Assembly: GCF_029784135.1 (NCBI RefSeq)
Contig: NC_073745.1
Coordinates: 236,997,664 to 237,061,663, forward strand
DNA from: Toxorhynchites rutilus septentrionalis
Lineage: Eukaryota; Arthropoda; Insecta; Diptera; Culicidae
Direction: 5' to 3'
Length of the DNA: 64,000 nucleotides
Part shown: one piece after another, positions 11,866-22,214 of the stretch
Layout: each line of letters begins with the position of its first letter
How positions within the stretch are numbered: position 1 is the stretch's first letter
The notes under the pieces: generated by a model
What the model saw: only the letters and a program-made list of their open reading frames with translations
Databases searched by the model: none
Told to the model about the DNA's origin: nothing
Translations under genes and position numbers: made by a program

Positions 11866-12990
11866 CATTTTTGACGTAGGACTACGTCTTTCAGGAAGGG
11901 TGCCAAATCAGAAAACAGATCACGGTTTTATGAAATAAAGTTAACGTTAATAACTATTTTCACTGTGAACAAATTCTCATAATTTGCATACCAATCGAAT
12001 CGGAAGTTCTCTAAGATTTGTTTGATAAGCTATACATTACAATGCGATAATCTCTAAACGGTTTAAATTCATGAAAACTGGAAGAACTCCCTTTTTTCCC
12101 ATACATTTGTTCTGCCGATTTGTGTGCTAACCCTACCCGTGTTTCGAATGTTTATAACTCGAACATTTCTTAACAGATCGGAAACATGTTTGCATCAATT
12201 GATAGGAAATATTTCTACGCGTCTATCATAATTAATAAAATGTTCATGAGATGAACAATTGAATAACTGTAAATGTCAAGCGTTATTTAAACGTCCTAAC
12301 TGCTATGTTTTGATTGGCCTGATTTACGGTTTCCCCAATACAGACTTCAAAATCTTTGTACCTGTGGAAATCCACTCTGCAAATATACATGCAAGTAGGG
12401 GGTATTTTTGTTCCCACCAAGCTGTGTTTCCCTAACACGGACTTCTAAATCAATGTGCCTGGGAAAATCCACCTTGTCAAAACATGCAAGTCGGGGGTAT
12501 TTTTGTTCCCACAGAGCTGTGCTTCCCTAACACGGACTTCAAAATTAATGTGCTTGGGGGAATCCGCTTTGCAAATACATGCAAGTCGGGGGTATTTTTT
12601 GGTGTTGAGTATTTTTGTACTCGCTTGTCGTTGTGCAGACCGGAATATGTTTCTCTAAAACGTATTTTTAAACTTAGAAGCCTGGGAAATCGTCATTTCA
12701 AATACTAGAGGTGAATAAACTTTCGCGGTTCGATAACTACGTAAACATGAGATGTGTAATTATTTCAGAGGGAAATGTGAAATACAATGATCGTTTGTCA
12801 ATTCTTCCGTTCACAAATTTTGGTAGTCCTAAGCATCATATCCAACGTAAAAGGACGTTCATCAAATTTATTTGTAACGAAGATCATAATCAAAAATTTC
12901 GATGCATTCTAAAATAATATTCGAAAAGGTAAACAAGTGGATTGCATAATATAATTGCGTAGTTCTACGTCGGAAACATGCGGTCGTGTC
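11866..12990. repeat. Repeat-bearing region with GACGTAGGACTACGTC motif at left
   Basis: The motif GACGTAGGACTACGTCTTTC at 11873-11892 is itself near-palindromic. It recurs as TGTAGGACTACGTTTTTC at about 57012, and weakly inverted as GTAGTTCTACGTCGG at 12959-12973. Between the two ends lie ~97-bp tandem units, listed separately. This could be one large non-autonomous element, but its boundaries and superfamily cannot be fixed from the sequence. Confidence 0.35.
12330..12620 (+). repeat. Tandem repeat, three units of about 97 bp
   Basis: The unit contains TTCCCTAACACGGACTTC, then AATGTGCCTGGG, AATCC, ACATGCAAGTCGGGGGTATT and TTTGTTCCCAC. Copies begin at about 12331, 12427 and 12523. The third copy switches to unrelated sequence after GGGGGTATTTTTT. 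Overlapping plus-strand open frames of 67-74 codons here are by-products of the repeat. Confidence 0.65.
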
Positions 12991-13412
12991 CTAGATACAA
13001 CCTATTACAAATTTTTTTTTACACAGAATGAACGCATAAAGATGGAATGTACATCACTTTAGAACTTAAACTCTCAAGTTTTGGGGTGTGTGTAGATGTA
13101 GTGGACAAAAATATCGGGAAGCAATAAAAAATCGAAAAATCGATTTCTGTTTTTTCAAAGATTTTGTGGACTAACACAATTGTTGCCAACTAATTCAACA
13201 GCGAAATTTTTATTTGCGATCTGTTTTATTATGTAGTAGTAGTTGTGTAGAAAATTCAAAAAATTAGCTCAAGATGGTAAAACAATTTTTGACGAACTTT
13301 GTGGAACATCAAAATTTTGTGAATTTTTTGAATTTCGAAACTTTGTATGTTAACAATCAATTTTAGCAACAAATTTTGAATACTGAGGTGATTTAAAACA
13401 AAAAAGTGAAAT
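12991..13412. other. No feature seen
   Basis: AT-rich non-coding sequence. Confidence 0.3.
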
Positions 13413-14260
13413 AGAATGGGTCAAGCATAAAATTAAACATATACAACTAAGTTGAAATGTACATGCAAAAATTCACAACTACAAACCAAAAAAAATGAGG
13501 ACAGTTTTCCGGCCCGGTCGCTATATCGATAACTGGTGGAATCGTGAATGAGGCACCTCAATCTACCTTTGGCAGAACATGAAAACAATAGGTCTATTTT
13601 GTACAATTGTGATCGAAATTGACAAAAACAAAAATAATACTCAAACATTCGGAAACTGCTCTGACAACAGACTTGTTTTTAACTGTTTTTTGAACGAACA
13701 TACATTACGGGATTTCAAATTGTCGCTAAGGTTGTTATAGAACGTAATAGATTTTTTCAAAACTGAATTCTGGCCGAATCTTCTTGTATTGCTTTGCTGA
13801 TACTTAAGTTTGGCCCGCTTCTGGTGTAGTGCTGGTGCTGATCGGAGACCCTTTCTAGATGAGTGTTTGTATGGACCGCTTCTAGTACTATCTGGTGTAT
13901 TTGGGTACACGCGCTGACTTTGTAGACATTTTCTACCAATAACAATTTGTGTTTTGTATGAATGAACTCCGTTGACGTTCTCCAAGAATACCCGAAGAGA
14001 TTTTTAATAGCTTTGTTTTGAATCACTTGAAGAGATTTCATTGCTGATTTATTGGCTGTACCCCAGATCAGTATTCCATAGACTAAATGACAATGGAACA
14101 GCGAAAAGTGCAGGTTTCGTTTCGTACTGGTTGGAAGCAAATCGCAGATTCTTCTGAACACGCCAGCTACCTGTGCCAATTTAGCACCTAAACATAAACT
14201 GTCATTTTCCGGCCGCCCTCGCCGGATTGATTGCTCGCTGGATGGCTGTTGAATCGTCAA
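13413..14260 (-). mobile_element. Non-LTR retrotransposon (LINE) 3' fragment
   Basis: A minus-strand remnant of the C-terminal part of a LINE reverse transcriptase. It begins near 14230 (LCLGAKLAQVAGVFRRICDL) and continues with the family-typical 'HCHLVYGILIWGTA' and 'LQVIQNKAIKNLFG' segments. A frameshift near 13980 moves it to another frame ending 'TFYNNLSDNLKSRNV'. This region follows the RT active site, so the catalytic part is missing: the copy is 5'-truncated. Sequence at 13415-13470 (GAATGGGTCAAGCATAA and ACATATACAACTAAG) recurs at 55143-55200, beside another minus-strand LINE fragment, and may be the shared 3' end. Clade not determined. Confidence 0.65.
13641..14260 (-). pseudogene. 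LINE reverse transcriptase C-terminal remnant
   Basis: Two overlapping minus-strand open segments (14260-13757 and 13985-13641) together resemble the thumb/C-terminal part of a LINE ORF2. Recognisable pieces, in order, are 'LVYGILIWGTANKSAM', 'LQVIQNKAIKNLFGYSW', 'LLLVENVYKVSACTQIHQIV' and 'FYNNLSDNLKSRNVCSFKKQ'. The frame changes between the second half of the first segment and the start of the next. No start codon, endonuclease or FADD-type RT active site is present, so no function is expected. Confidence 0.6.
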
Positions 14261-15001
14261 TAATGTTTCGACGAGTGAGTAAGTGTTTAATTATGGAGAC
14301 TTTAAACTTTAGCAGTTCATTTCTCTCTAGCCTTAGAAAAGGCCAATTTAGAAAACTTATGCTAAATTCACGGTTTTGAAAACAGCCATTTGTTGTCGTC
14401 AATTTAGTCAGGCTGCTTTATTTAGAAGCCCGATTTAACGGCGCGGACAACTATTCAATATAGTTTGTTTCAAAAGTATATAATTTTCTTTATTGTGTAT
14501 AGGTGTGTAGAGACATGGTATTTTCAATCGATTGTTGCAAACATTTTTGCTATCTGTCGAGAAATGCTTGAAACTATTCCGAAAAACAACCAGTAAATAC
14601 AAAAGTTAATTATGTTATTTCTTATTCATATTCCCATACAGTACATATGTCATGCAAACTAAATGCTTGAAAACTTCGGATATTACTTTAGAATGCGTCG
14701 AACATTTTTGAATAACTTTTCAGTGGAAGACTTGGTGGTCCTGAGAAGGACTTCAACCTTAGAAAAAACTTCTATCTGTTCGTTAGTTTGTGCGTGTGTT
14801 TGGCTTCGTCGTCTCATTTTTCTTATTCCCCTTGGATAGAACTATGTGCACGGCGGATAGCAGCGTTTGTTTTCGCAGTAGTATCGATGTATTTAAATTA
14901 TATCTCGCTGTTACTTTAGTTGCTCTTTTTGACGAACAATTTGAGGAGCACAAAATGGGCCAATCAAAACGTGGGATTCAGCGGGTTCAGATAACGCTTC
15001 C
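14261..15001. other. Flank of the first BEL element; no gene seen
   Basis: AT-rich non-coding sequence. Position 14997-15001 (CTTCC) is the left target-site duplication of the BEL element that follows. Confidence 0.4.
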
Positions 15002-15751
15002 TGTTGGCGAGTCTACGCCAACGCGCCTTCACTGTAGCTCCTTTTCGACCAGCACATAAGAACCCAGTATCGACAGTCAAGTCTAGCACAATTATCCCAC
15101 AAACAATAGCGTTATAAACAATATTTGTCACTCTTTATTCTAAGTATTCTATAAGTCATAGAAAACACAAAATCTCAAAGAAAGAGCAAGGAAACCTCGT
15201 GAATTAAATCTAAAATTGGACCAAATTGTTCAAGCTAGTTCAAAACGTAACTACATTTAAGTTTAAAATTAATTTATAAAACTAATACACTGAATTAGTC
15301 TATTTGTTTCCACAGTGAATTCATATATATATATATAATTAAAATCATAATTATTGTTTAACATAACCTATATTGAACTTAACTCTATATAAAAGGTAAA
15401 ACTTAAATTATTATTTACTTAGTCATGCCTTAATCTATAGTACGGATAAATATTCATGCCTTAATATTATAGTACGGACAGATAGTACGGTTAGAGCAAC
15501 ATTGATTATCGTTCAACTTACTCGAAACTCCTAAATCCTGAATTGGAAGAGAATACATAACCCACAAAAAAGGGACTAAACGTAAGTCGGAAAGCTTGTA
15601 ATTTATAATATAATTTGTAAACAAATGTAATACCATTTTCAGGAAAATAATAATTCCTCGCAGAACATAAAACCATAGTTTTCGGTTGTTTGAATGTGGT
15701 ATTATTATTTTGGAACACCCCGATCCGTAGATCTGTTGGCAATCTCCAACA
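15002..15751 (+). repeat. 5' LTR of first BEL element (750 bp)
   Basis: Starts TGTTGGCGAGTC and ends CAATCTCCAACA. It is four bases longer than the 3' LTR because of two extra AT units near 15330. Transcription start and polyadenylation signals should lie inside but cannot be placed precisely. Confidence 0.93.
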
Positions 15752-15795
15752 ATTTATTATTTTCGTTTACATACGAATAATTCATCAACTAGATC

Positions 15796-17364
15796 ATGTC
15801 GAGTAGAGGTTTACGTTCGAAAAAAACCAACGCTACGGAGAGTGAAACTGGTGGTCAAGATGGTACGCAAAAGGTGGTTACGGAGGATTCAGAAACACCC
15901 ATTCCCAGAAGATCATGTCAGATTTGTCATGGGGAAAATACAAACCAGATGGTGCGCTGTGATGTATGCCAAAAATGGCATCACTACCAATGTGTTGGGG
16001 TAACACAGGTATCTGAAAAACAACCCTGGAGTTGCGCCAAATGCAAAGCTGCAACCGGTGTCCAGGATACGTGTTCAAATACCATCAAACCTCCTGTGCT
16101 GCTTGGTAGTCAAAGTCAAAAGCAACCAGAAGCCGTTCCTGGAACTTCCTCTGCATCCCTCGTTCAACAAAAAGGCACTCAACAATCACAGGTCGTGAAT
16201 TCAATCGGAAACAAATCAGCAAATGAGACCATTCCGAACATAACATCACTTCCACTGAAACAGTCAGCAAACCCTGTATTAAGTAAAACGATATTAAATG
16301 CAAAAGAGACGTTGCCACGGAAACCTGCTTCGAACGCGTCAGGAGTGTCCAACCGATCGACACAAACACTCTTAAAACTAAAGTTGCGAAAGCTAGAGGA
16401 GGAACGTGAATTGGAACGTCGACGAACTGCAGATGAGGCAGCCAAGGATAAAGAGTTCCTGGAGAAGAAGTACAAGATACTAGAAGAAATGGCTAGTGAA
16501 GGTGGTTCGAATGACGGCGATGCTATGAGCCGCGTGGAGGAGTGGATGGATGAAACGGTGAATCAAAACGGAAACCAACCAGGTAATCCGCCCCCTCTTG
16601 GCTGCACGAGCTGCAACCGTTCTCAAATCAATACACAACGAATCAACTGCGCTCCGCTACCACAAACCACGTGCGAGGTACCGAATCAGACTCTCGTTCC
16701 AGTTCCTCAACAGCAGAATAACTACCGTCCAGTGTATGATGATGATGACGTAGAACAGTGTCCGCTAACCCGGAAACAGTTGGCAGCGCGTCATGCAATC
16801 TCAAAGGAGCTACCCACGTTTTCCGGTAACCCAGAGGAGTGGCCTCTATTCTTGTCATCCTTCAACAGCACGACAGCGATTTGTGGATTTTCGGATGCAG
16901 AAAACATCATACGGTTGCAAAAATGTTTGAGAGGGCGAGCATACGAAGCGGTTAAAAGTCGTCTGATGCACCCGGCAAATGTGGTTGGCGTAATAACGAC
17001 TCTAAAAATGTTATTTGGACAGCCGGAAGCCATCGTACACACACTAATCGCGAAGATCAACTCACTACCCGCGTTGAGGGAAGATAAGCTGGAGACCCTT
17101 GTAAATTTCGCTGTCAGCGTGGACAACTTTTGTGCTACGGTGGACGCCTGCGGGTTAGAAGAGCACCTCTACAACGTATCGTTGATGCATCAATTGGTCA
17201 GTAAACTGCCTTCTTCCATAAAACTGAATTGGGCCCAGTACAGACAAACGCTGCCGGCAGTTAACTTGGCTTCTTTTAGCCACTGGCTTTATTCCCTAGC
17301 AGAGGCTGCTAGCGCTATAACTATTCCGAATGATATTGGAGACATAAGAACAACACTTTCGTGA
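15796..17364 (+). CDS. gag: Gag protein of first BEL element, with N-terminal PHD finger
   Basis: The nucleocapsid-type structural protein of a BEL/Pao element (522 codons), starting 44 bp after the 5' LTR. Residues 41-83 form a Cys4-His-Cys3 PHD finger (CQIC, CDVC, WHHYQC, CAKC). Residues ~190-237 are a charged coiled coil (LRKLEEERELERRRTADEAA). Residues ~328-500 match the retrotransposon Gag family DUF1759 (ELPTFSGNPEEWPLF, then FGQPEAIV). The frame ends at a TGA (17362-17364), and in-frame sequence downstream continues the cysteine-rich Gag/pol boundary (CRRCL, CGKNGCQFKHHELLH). Compared with the second BEL element, roughly 60 residues including the first zinc-binding cysteines are missing here, so the stop is best read as a deletion scar rather than programmed termination. 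Confidence 0.85.
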   Translation: MSSRGLRSKKTNATESETGGQDGTQKVVTEDSETPIPRRSCQICHGENTNQMVRCDVCQKWHHYQCVGVTQVSEKQPWSCAKCKAATGVQDTCSNTIKPPVLLGSQSQKQPEAVPGTSSASLVQQKGTQQSQVVNSIGNKSANETIPNITSLPLKQSANPVLSKTILNAKETLPRKPASNASGVSNRSTQTLLKLKLRKLEEERELERRRTADEAAKDKEFLEKKYKILEEMASEGGSNDGDAMSRVEEWMDETVNQNGNQPGNPPPLGCTSCNRSQINTQRINCAPLPQTTCEVPNQTLVPVPQQQNNYRPVYDDDDVEQCPLTRKQLAARHAISKELPTFSGNPEEWPLFLSSFNSTTAICGFSDAENIIRLQKCLRGRAYEAVKSRLMHPANVVGVITTLKMLFGQPEAIVHTLIAKINSLPALREDKLETLVNFAVSVDNFCATVDACGLEEHLYNVSLMHQLVSKLPSSIKLNWAQYRQTLPAVNLASFSHWLYSLAEAASAITIPNDIGDIRTTLS

Positions 17365-17454
17365 CTCTGTCGTAGATGCCTGCGACGACACTATGGGGGA
17401 TGTCAAGCAAGATTATGCGGTAAGAATGGTTGTCAGTTTAAACACCATGAATTA

Positions 17455-19404
17455 TTGCATAACGACGAGAAAAAACCACCGAACGCTGAAGTCGTAGAAG
17501 CGATTACTCCTCAATCAAGTTCGAGTTCAAACCATCAGGGATGTCATACTCATCAAGTGAAGTCTAGCAGAACTCTATTCCGTTATTTGCCAGTACGTCT
17601 ACATGGGAAGCACGGCTCCATATGTACCTTCGCCTTCCTAGATGACGGGTCAAGTTTGACATTAGTGGACAGTGATTTGGCAGATGAGCTGAGACTTGAA
17701 GGGGAAGTAAAACCCCTCTGTCTGCACTGGACAGGCGGCACACAGCGCCAAGAAGAAACCTCACGAGTCGTTAGTTTTGAAGTTGCTGGAATACGAGACG
17801 AATCCCATAAATTCAGCCTAACTGGAGTAAGGACGGTCAACGAATTATTACTTCCACCACAAACGTTGAACATAAAGGAATTATCTCGCCTGTATCCACA
17901 CCTCCGAAACCTTCCCACCCTCTCCTACGAAGCTGTGCGACCAAGAATCCTAATTGGGATGAAGGATCAACACCTCACTCTCGTCCTCAAGAGTCGAGAA
18001 GGAGGACCAAATCAACCGCTTGCAGTGAAGACCCGCTTAGGCTGGACAGTGTGTGGGGGCGCCAATGAAAATGATACACCCAACCTAGTACATTCGATTT
18101 TTCACATTTGTCCGTGTGAAAACCGTTCAGACGATGACCTTCATCAGGCGATGAAGAGGTATTTCTCTTTAGACAGTTTAGGTGTAGTTAAATCGGGAAC
18201 ATCTCTACTCTCCAGAGACGAACAACGAGCACAATCTCTTCTTCAATCTCTTACAAAATTCACGGGAACACGTTTCGAGACCGGACTACTCTGGCGCTAC
18301 GACGAAGTCCGTCTTCCAGATAGTCGAGCGATGGCAATGCGTCGGTTTCAATGCCTCGAGAAACGCTTGATGAGAGATGCTTCGCTTGCAGCAGTCTTGC
18401 AACAGAAAATTTCTGATTATCTACGCAAAGGCTATATCCGAAAGCTATCAGAGGAGGAACTTATACGCCCAAACCATCGCACCTGGTATCTTCCTGTGTT
18501 CCCAGTAAAGAACCCTAATAAGCCAGGGAAAATTCGCATCGTGTGGGATGCTGCAGCCACTGCTTTCGGAAAGTCACTAAATTCATTTCTTCTGACGGGG
18601 CCTGACCAGCTTGCATCGTTGTTCTCTATTCTCATCCAGTTCCGTGAGCGTGCGATTGGACTAACGGGTGATCTGCGAGAGATGTTCCATCAAGTCTCGA
18701 TACGGAACGAAGACCAACTTTGTCAACTCTTTTTCTGGAGAGATGAGTATGGTCAGCTGTCAACCTATGTGATGCGTGTTATGACTTTTGGTGCTTGTTG
18801 CTCGCCAAGCAGCGCACAATATGCGAAGAATATGAATGCAGAGCGGTTCAGATACCAGTACCCGACAGCAGCAAACGTTATTCAAAAGCGTCACTACGTG
18901 GATGATATGCTAGTTAGCGTCGATACGGAAGGAGAGGCAATACAACTGGCAAAGCAGGTTACGTTCGTACACGCGCAAGGCGGTTTTGAGATCAGAAACT
19001 GGATCAGTAATTCTCAACGGGTACTGAGAGCTCTGGATGAGAACAGTACGAAGGAGAAGAACCTTGACCTCGCTCCGGAATTGGCCACGGAGAAGGTGTT
19101 GGGGATGTGGTGGTGTACCGCGTCTGATGTCTTCTCATATAAAGTTGGGTGGAACCGATACGAGCGCCCCCTCTTGGAGGGTCAACGTTGCCCGACAAAG
19201 CGGGAAATGCTACGAATCCTTATGTCTATGTTCGATCCCTTGGGGTTAATTGCTGATTGGGACGATGAAATTACGGAGTACTCTTCTCCAAGTGGCAGAC
19301 GTGGCTTCAGATCCTCCCACAAATCGAAACGCTCAAGATTCCTCGTTGCTATCGCAGTCGAATTCCAGCAGATTTTTCCGACGTGCAGCTCCATACGTTT
19401 GTAG
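17455..19404 (+). CDS. pol: Pol part 1 of first BEL element: protease and reverse transcriptase
   Basis: Same frame as gag; it is open from the codon after the gag stop (17365), with the first ATG at 17455. The retropepsin-type protease lies around 17570-17700 (AFLDDGSSLTLVDS, where DDG replaces the usual D-S/T-G). The reverse transcriptase lies around 18290-19240, with LTGDLREMFHQV (motif A), RVMTFGACCSPSSAQY (motif B) and the catalytic YVDDM (about 18895-18909). Around 19250 about 19 codons present in the second BEL element (between LGLIA and WDDEI) are absent. A frameshift follows at about 19277, so the last ~40 residues are out-of-frame. Pol is therefore split and the element should not be autonomous. 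Confidence 0.85.
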   Translation: MHNDEKKPPNAEVVEAITPQSSSSSNHQGCHTHQVKSSRTLFRYLPVRLHGKHGSICTFAFLDDGSSLTLVDSDLADELRLEGEVKPLCLHWTGGTQRQEETSRVVSFEVAGIRDESHKFSLTGVRTVNELLLPPQTLNIKELSRLYPHLRNLPTLSYEAVRPRILIGMKDQHLTLVLKSREGGPNQPLAVKTRLGWTVCGGANENDTPNLVHSIFHICPCENRSDDDLHQAMKRYFSLDSLGVVKSGTSLLSRDEQRAQSLLQSLTKFTGTRFETGLLWRYDEVRLPDSRAMAMRRFQCLEKRLMRDASLAAVLQQKISDYLRKGYIRKLSEEELIRPNHRTWYLPVFPVKNPNKPGKIRIVWDAAATAFGKSLNSFLLTGPDQLASLFSILIQFRERAIGLTGDLREMFHQVSIRNEDQLCQLFFWRDEYGQLSTYVMRVMTFGACCSPSSAQYAKNMNAERFRYQYPTAANVIQKRHYVDDMLVSVDTEGEAIQLAKQVTFVHAQGGFEIRNWISNSQRVLRALDENSTKEKNLDLAPELATEKVLGMWWCTASDVFSYKVGWNRYERPLLEGQRCPTKREMLRILMSMFDPLGLIADWDDEITEYSSPSGRRGFRSSHKSKRSRFLVAIAVEFQQIFPTCSSIRL

Positions 19405-21428
19405 ACGCGAGTGAGGATGGAATGGCTGCAGCTTGCTATCTTCGTTACTCCCATGGCGATACCATCGAATGCACGTTAGTCGCTGCCAAAACCAGAGTTT
19501 CTCCGTTGAAATTCCACTCGATTCTTAGATTGGAACTTCAAGCAGCGGTGTTGGGTGTTCGATTGGCTTCCACAGTAAAAGAATCCTTATCTGTGAAAAT
19601 CACTCGGCGAATTTTTTGGTCAGATTCACGAGATGTGATCTGCTGGGTCAATTCGGATCATCGGCGTTTTACACCATTTGTAGCCCACCGAGTTAGCGAA
19701 ATTTTGGACTCCACAGAACCAGCAGATTGGCGCTGGGTTCCTACCAAGCAAAATGTCGCGGACGATGGCACTAAGTGGGTGAAACTACCAGACATGTCTG
19801 CAGAAGCTCGTTGGTACACAGGACTACATTTCCTGATGTGCACTGAGAAGTATTGGCCGCAACAACCAACCGTGACTAGGACAACAGAGACCGAACTACG
19901 CCCGTATTTGTTGATGCATGTCCAGAAAACTGAGCCGCTTCTCTGCTTCAGTGACTTCAGTAGCTGGAGAAAGATGGTGAACACAATTGCATACGTTCTT
20001 CGGTTTTCCAACAATATCATTAAGAGGATGAAAAGGCAGGCAGTTACGAATGGCCATCCTTCAATGGAAGAGCTGACCGCCTCTGAATCCCATTTGATCC
20101 GGCAAGCACAAGAGGACGCCTACCCCGACGAATACACCCTTCTCCACCAGTCTGGTGGAGCCACGCTTCCGAAAACTATCGCTTTGTATAAGCTCACCCC
20201 TTGGATCGACAAACACGAAATCATGCGGATACGAGGTCGTATTTCTGCCTGTGAGTTCGCGACCGAAGATGCCAAGAATCCGATCATTCTACCCCGTAAC
20301 CACCACGTTACCAGTCTCATTGTTGCACACTATCACCAAAAATACCACCATCAGAATCACGAGACTGTAATTAACGAGATACGGCAACGTTACTCCATTT
20401 CTCGACTTCGAAGTACCTACTTACGGGTACGCAACAGTTGTCAACGATGTAAGAATAACCGGGCAATTCCGCAGCCCCCTATCATGGCAGATCTCCCACA
20501 TACCAGGTTGGACGCATTCGCTCGACCGTTCACCCATGTAGGCGTGGACTACTTCGGTCCTATTACAGTCGTAATAGGCAGGCGATCGGAAAAGCGATGG
20601 GGGATGCTCGTAACCTGCATGACAATACGAGCCATCCATATTGAGATCGTCCATTCGCTGAGCACTAATTCGTGCATCATCGCGCTGCGCAACTTTATCT
20701 CGCGTCGGGGTACGCCCCGAACGATCTATAGTGATCGCGGTACCAACTTTGTCGGAGCATGTCGTGAGATGCAGAAGGCAGAAGCTTCGGTCAACATAGA
20801 AGAGATGATGAAGGCGTTCGTTTCATCGGAAACCAAATGGGTCTTCCTCCCACCTCTATCTCCACACATGGGCGGCTGCTGGGAGAGATTGATTGGAACA
20901 GTCAAACGAAACATGACGGCTATTTTGTCAACGCAAAGACTGACGGACGAAGTACTGCGAAATGTTTTGGCCGAAATTGAAAACGTAGGGAATTCTCGAC
21001 CACTTACTCATGTTCCGATCGATGACGATTCCGGCCCAGCCTTGACTCCAAACCATTTCCTCCTTGGATTATCCGATGGTACCAAACCTTTGTGCACTCT
21101 AGAAGACAGTGGTGCCGCATTACGGCAGTGTTGGCGTGCATCGCAGATACTCGCGAATAGATTTTGGAAACGTTGGCTGAGTTTGTATTTACCTGAGATC
21201 ACCCGCAGAACTAAGTGGTTTATCAACACGAAGGCGATTGGAATCGACGACGTGGTAATCATTGCTGACCCTAAAAATCCCCGGAATTGTTGGCCCAGGG
21301 GGAAGGTCATCGGAATCTGTCCTGGAAGAGATGGACAACCTCGATCAGTAACTGTGAAAACAGGGAACGGTGTCTACGAGCGACCAGTTGCTAAACTGGC
21401 TGTGCTAGATGTACGGCGCGATGATTAG
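19383..21428 (+). CDS. pol: Pol part 2 of first BEL element: RNase H-like region and integrase
   Basis: The frame is open from about 19280, with the first ATG at 19383. It begins with the RNase H-like domain (TFVDASEDGMAA, then FWSDSRDVICWV). The integrase H2C2 zinc-binding region follows (HYHQKYHHQNHETVINEIR, then CQRCK). The DDE core is VGVDYFGP, YSDRGTNFVGA and GGCWERLIG. A C-terminal DUF5641-like region (WKRWLSLYLPEI, then VVIIADP) ends DVRRDD at 21428, 35 bp before the 3' LTR. All three catalytic acidic residues are present. The break from part 1 is a frameshift after an upstream ~19-codon deletion. Confidence 0.85.
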   Translation: MQLHTFVDASEDGMAAACYLRYSHGDTIECTLVAAKTRVSPLKFHSILRLELQAAVLGVRLASTVKESLSVKITRRIFWSDSRDVICWVNSDHRRFTPFVAHRVSEILDSTEPADWRWVPTKQNVADDGTKWVKLPDMSAEARWYTGLHFLMCTEKYWPQQPTVTRTTETELRPYLLMHVQKTEPLLCFSDFSSWRKMVNTIAYVLRFSNNIIKRMKRQAVTNGHPSMEELTASESHLIRQAQEDAYPDEYTLLHQSGGATLPKTIALYKLTPWIDKHEIMRIRGRISACEFATEDAKNPIILPRNHHVTSLIVAHYHQKYHHQNHETVINEIRQRYSISRLRSTYLRVRNSCQRCKNNRAIPQPPIMADLPHTRLDAFARPFTHVGVDYFGPITVVIGRRSEKRWGMLVTCMTIRAIHIEIVHSLSTNSCIIALRNFISRRGTPRTIYSDRGTNFVGACREMQKAEASVNIEEMMKAFVSSETKWVFLPPLSPHMGGCWERLIGTVKRNMTAILSTQRLTDEVLRNVLAEIENVGNSRPLTHVPIDDDSGPALTPNHFLLGLSDGTKPLCTLEDSGAALRQCWRASQILANRFWKRWLSLYLPEITRRTKWFINTKAIGIDDVVIIADPKNPRNCWPRGKVIGICPGRDGQPRSVTVKTGNGVYERPVAKLAVLDVRRDD

Positions 21429-21463
21429 TAAGTCGACCTGGAGATCAACGTACCTGGGGGGAG

Positions 21464-22209
21464 TGTTGGCGAGTCTACGCCAACGCGCCTTCACTGTAGC
21501 TCCTTTTCGACCAGCACATAAGAACCCAGTATCAACAGTCGAGTCTAGCACAATTATCCCACAAACAATAGCGTTATAAACAATATTTGTCACTCTTTAT
21601 TCTAAGTATTCTATAAGTCATAGAAAACACAAAATATCAAAGAAAGAGCAAGGAAACCTCGTGAATTAAATCTAAAATTGGACCAAATTGTTCAAGCTAG
21701 TTCAAAACGTAACTACATTTAAGTTGAAAATTAATTTATAAAACTAATACACTGAATTAGTCTATTTGTTTCCACAGTGAATTCATATATATATAATTAA
21801 AATCATAATTATTGTTTAACGTAACCTATATTGAACTTAACTCTATATAAAAGGTAAAACTTAAATTATTATTTACTTAGTCATGCCTTAATCTATAGTA
21901 CGGATAAATATTCATGCCTTAATATTATAGTACGGACAGATAGTACGGTTAGAGCAACATTGATTATCGTTCAACTTACTCGAAACTCCTAAATCCTGAA
22001 TTGGAAGAGAATACATAACCCACAAAAAAGGGACTAAACGTAAGTCGGAAAGCTTGTAATTTATAATATAATTTGTAAACAAATGTAATACCATTTTCAG
22101 GAAAATAATAATTCCTCGCAGAACATAAAACTTTAGTTTTCGGTTGTTTGAATGTGGTATTATTATTTTGGAACACCCCGATCCGTGGATCTGTTGGCAA
22201 TCTCCAACA
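21464..22209 (+). repeat. 3' LTR of first BEL element (746 bp)
   Basis: Starts TGTTGGCGAGTC directly after the purine tract TGGGGGGAG, and ends CTCCAACA before TSD CTTCC. About eight base differences from the 5' LTR were counted by eye. Confidence 0.93.
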
Positions 22210-22214
22210 CTTCC

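Larger units (their letters stand above)
15002..22209 (+). mobile_element. BEL/Pao LTR retrotransposon, full-length but decayed
   Basis: A 7.2-kb element bounded by direct LTRs (15002-15751 and 21464-22209), each TG...CA. It is flanked by the 5-bp target duplication CTTCC (14997-15001 and 22210-22214). The internal order is Gag with PHD finger, aspartic protease, reverse transcriptase, RNase H-like region, H2C2 zinc finger and DDE integrase, which is the BEL/Pao order. A polypurine tract TGGGGGGAG directly precedes the 3' LTR. LTRs differ by about eight substitutions and a 4-bp AT-repeat indel (~1%), indicating a fairly recent insertion. The coding region carries a stop between gag and pol with loss of the Gag zinc-knuckle region, plus a deletion and frameshift after the RT. 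Confidence 0.95.

Noticed and set aside
17362..17364. Programmed stop-codon readthrough between gag and pol in the first BEL element
   Set aside because: Comparison with the second element shows missing zinc-knuckle residues at the stop, favouring a deletion scar.
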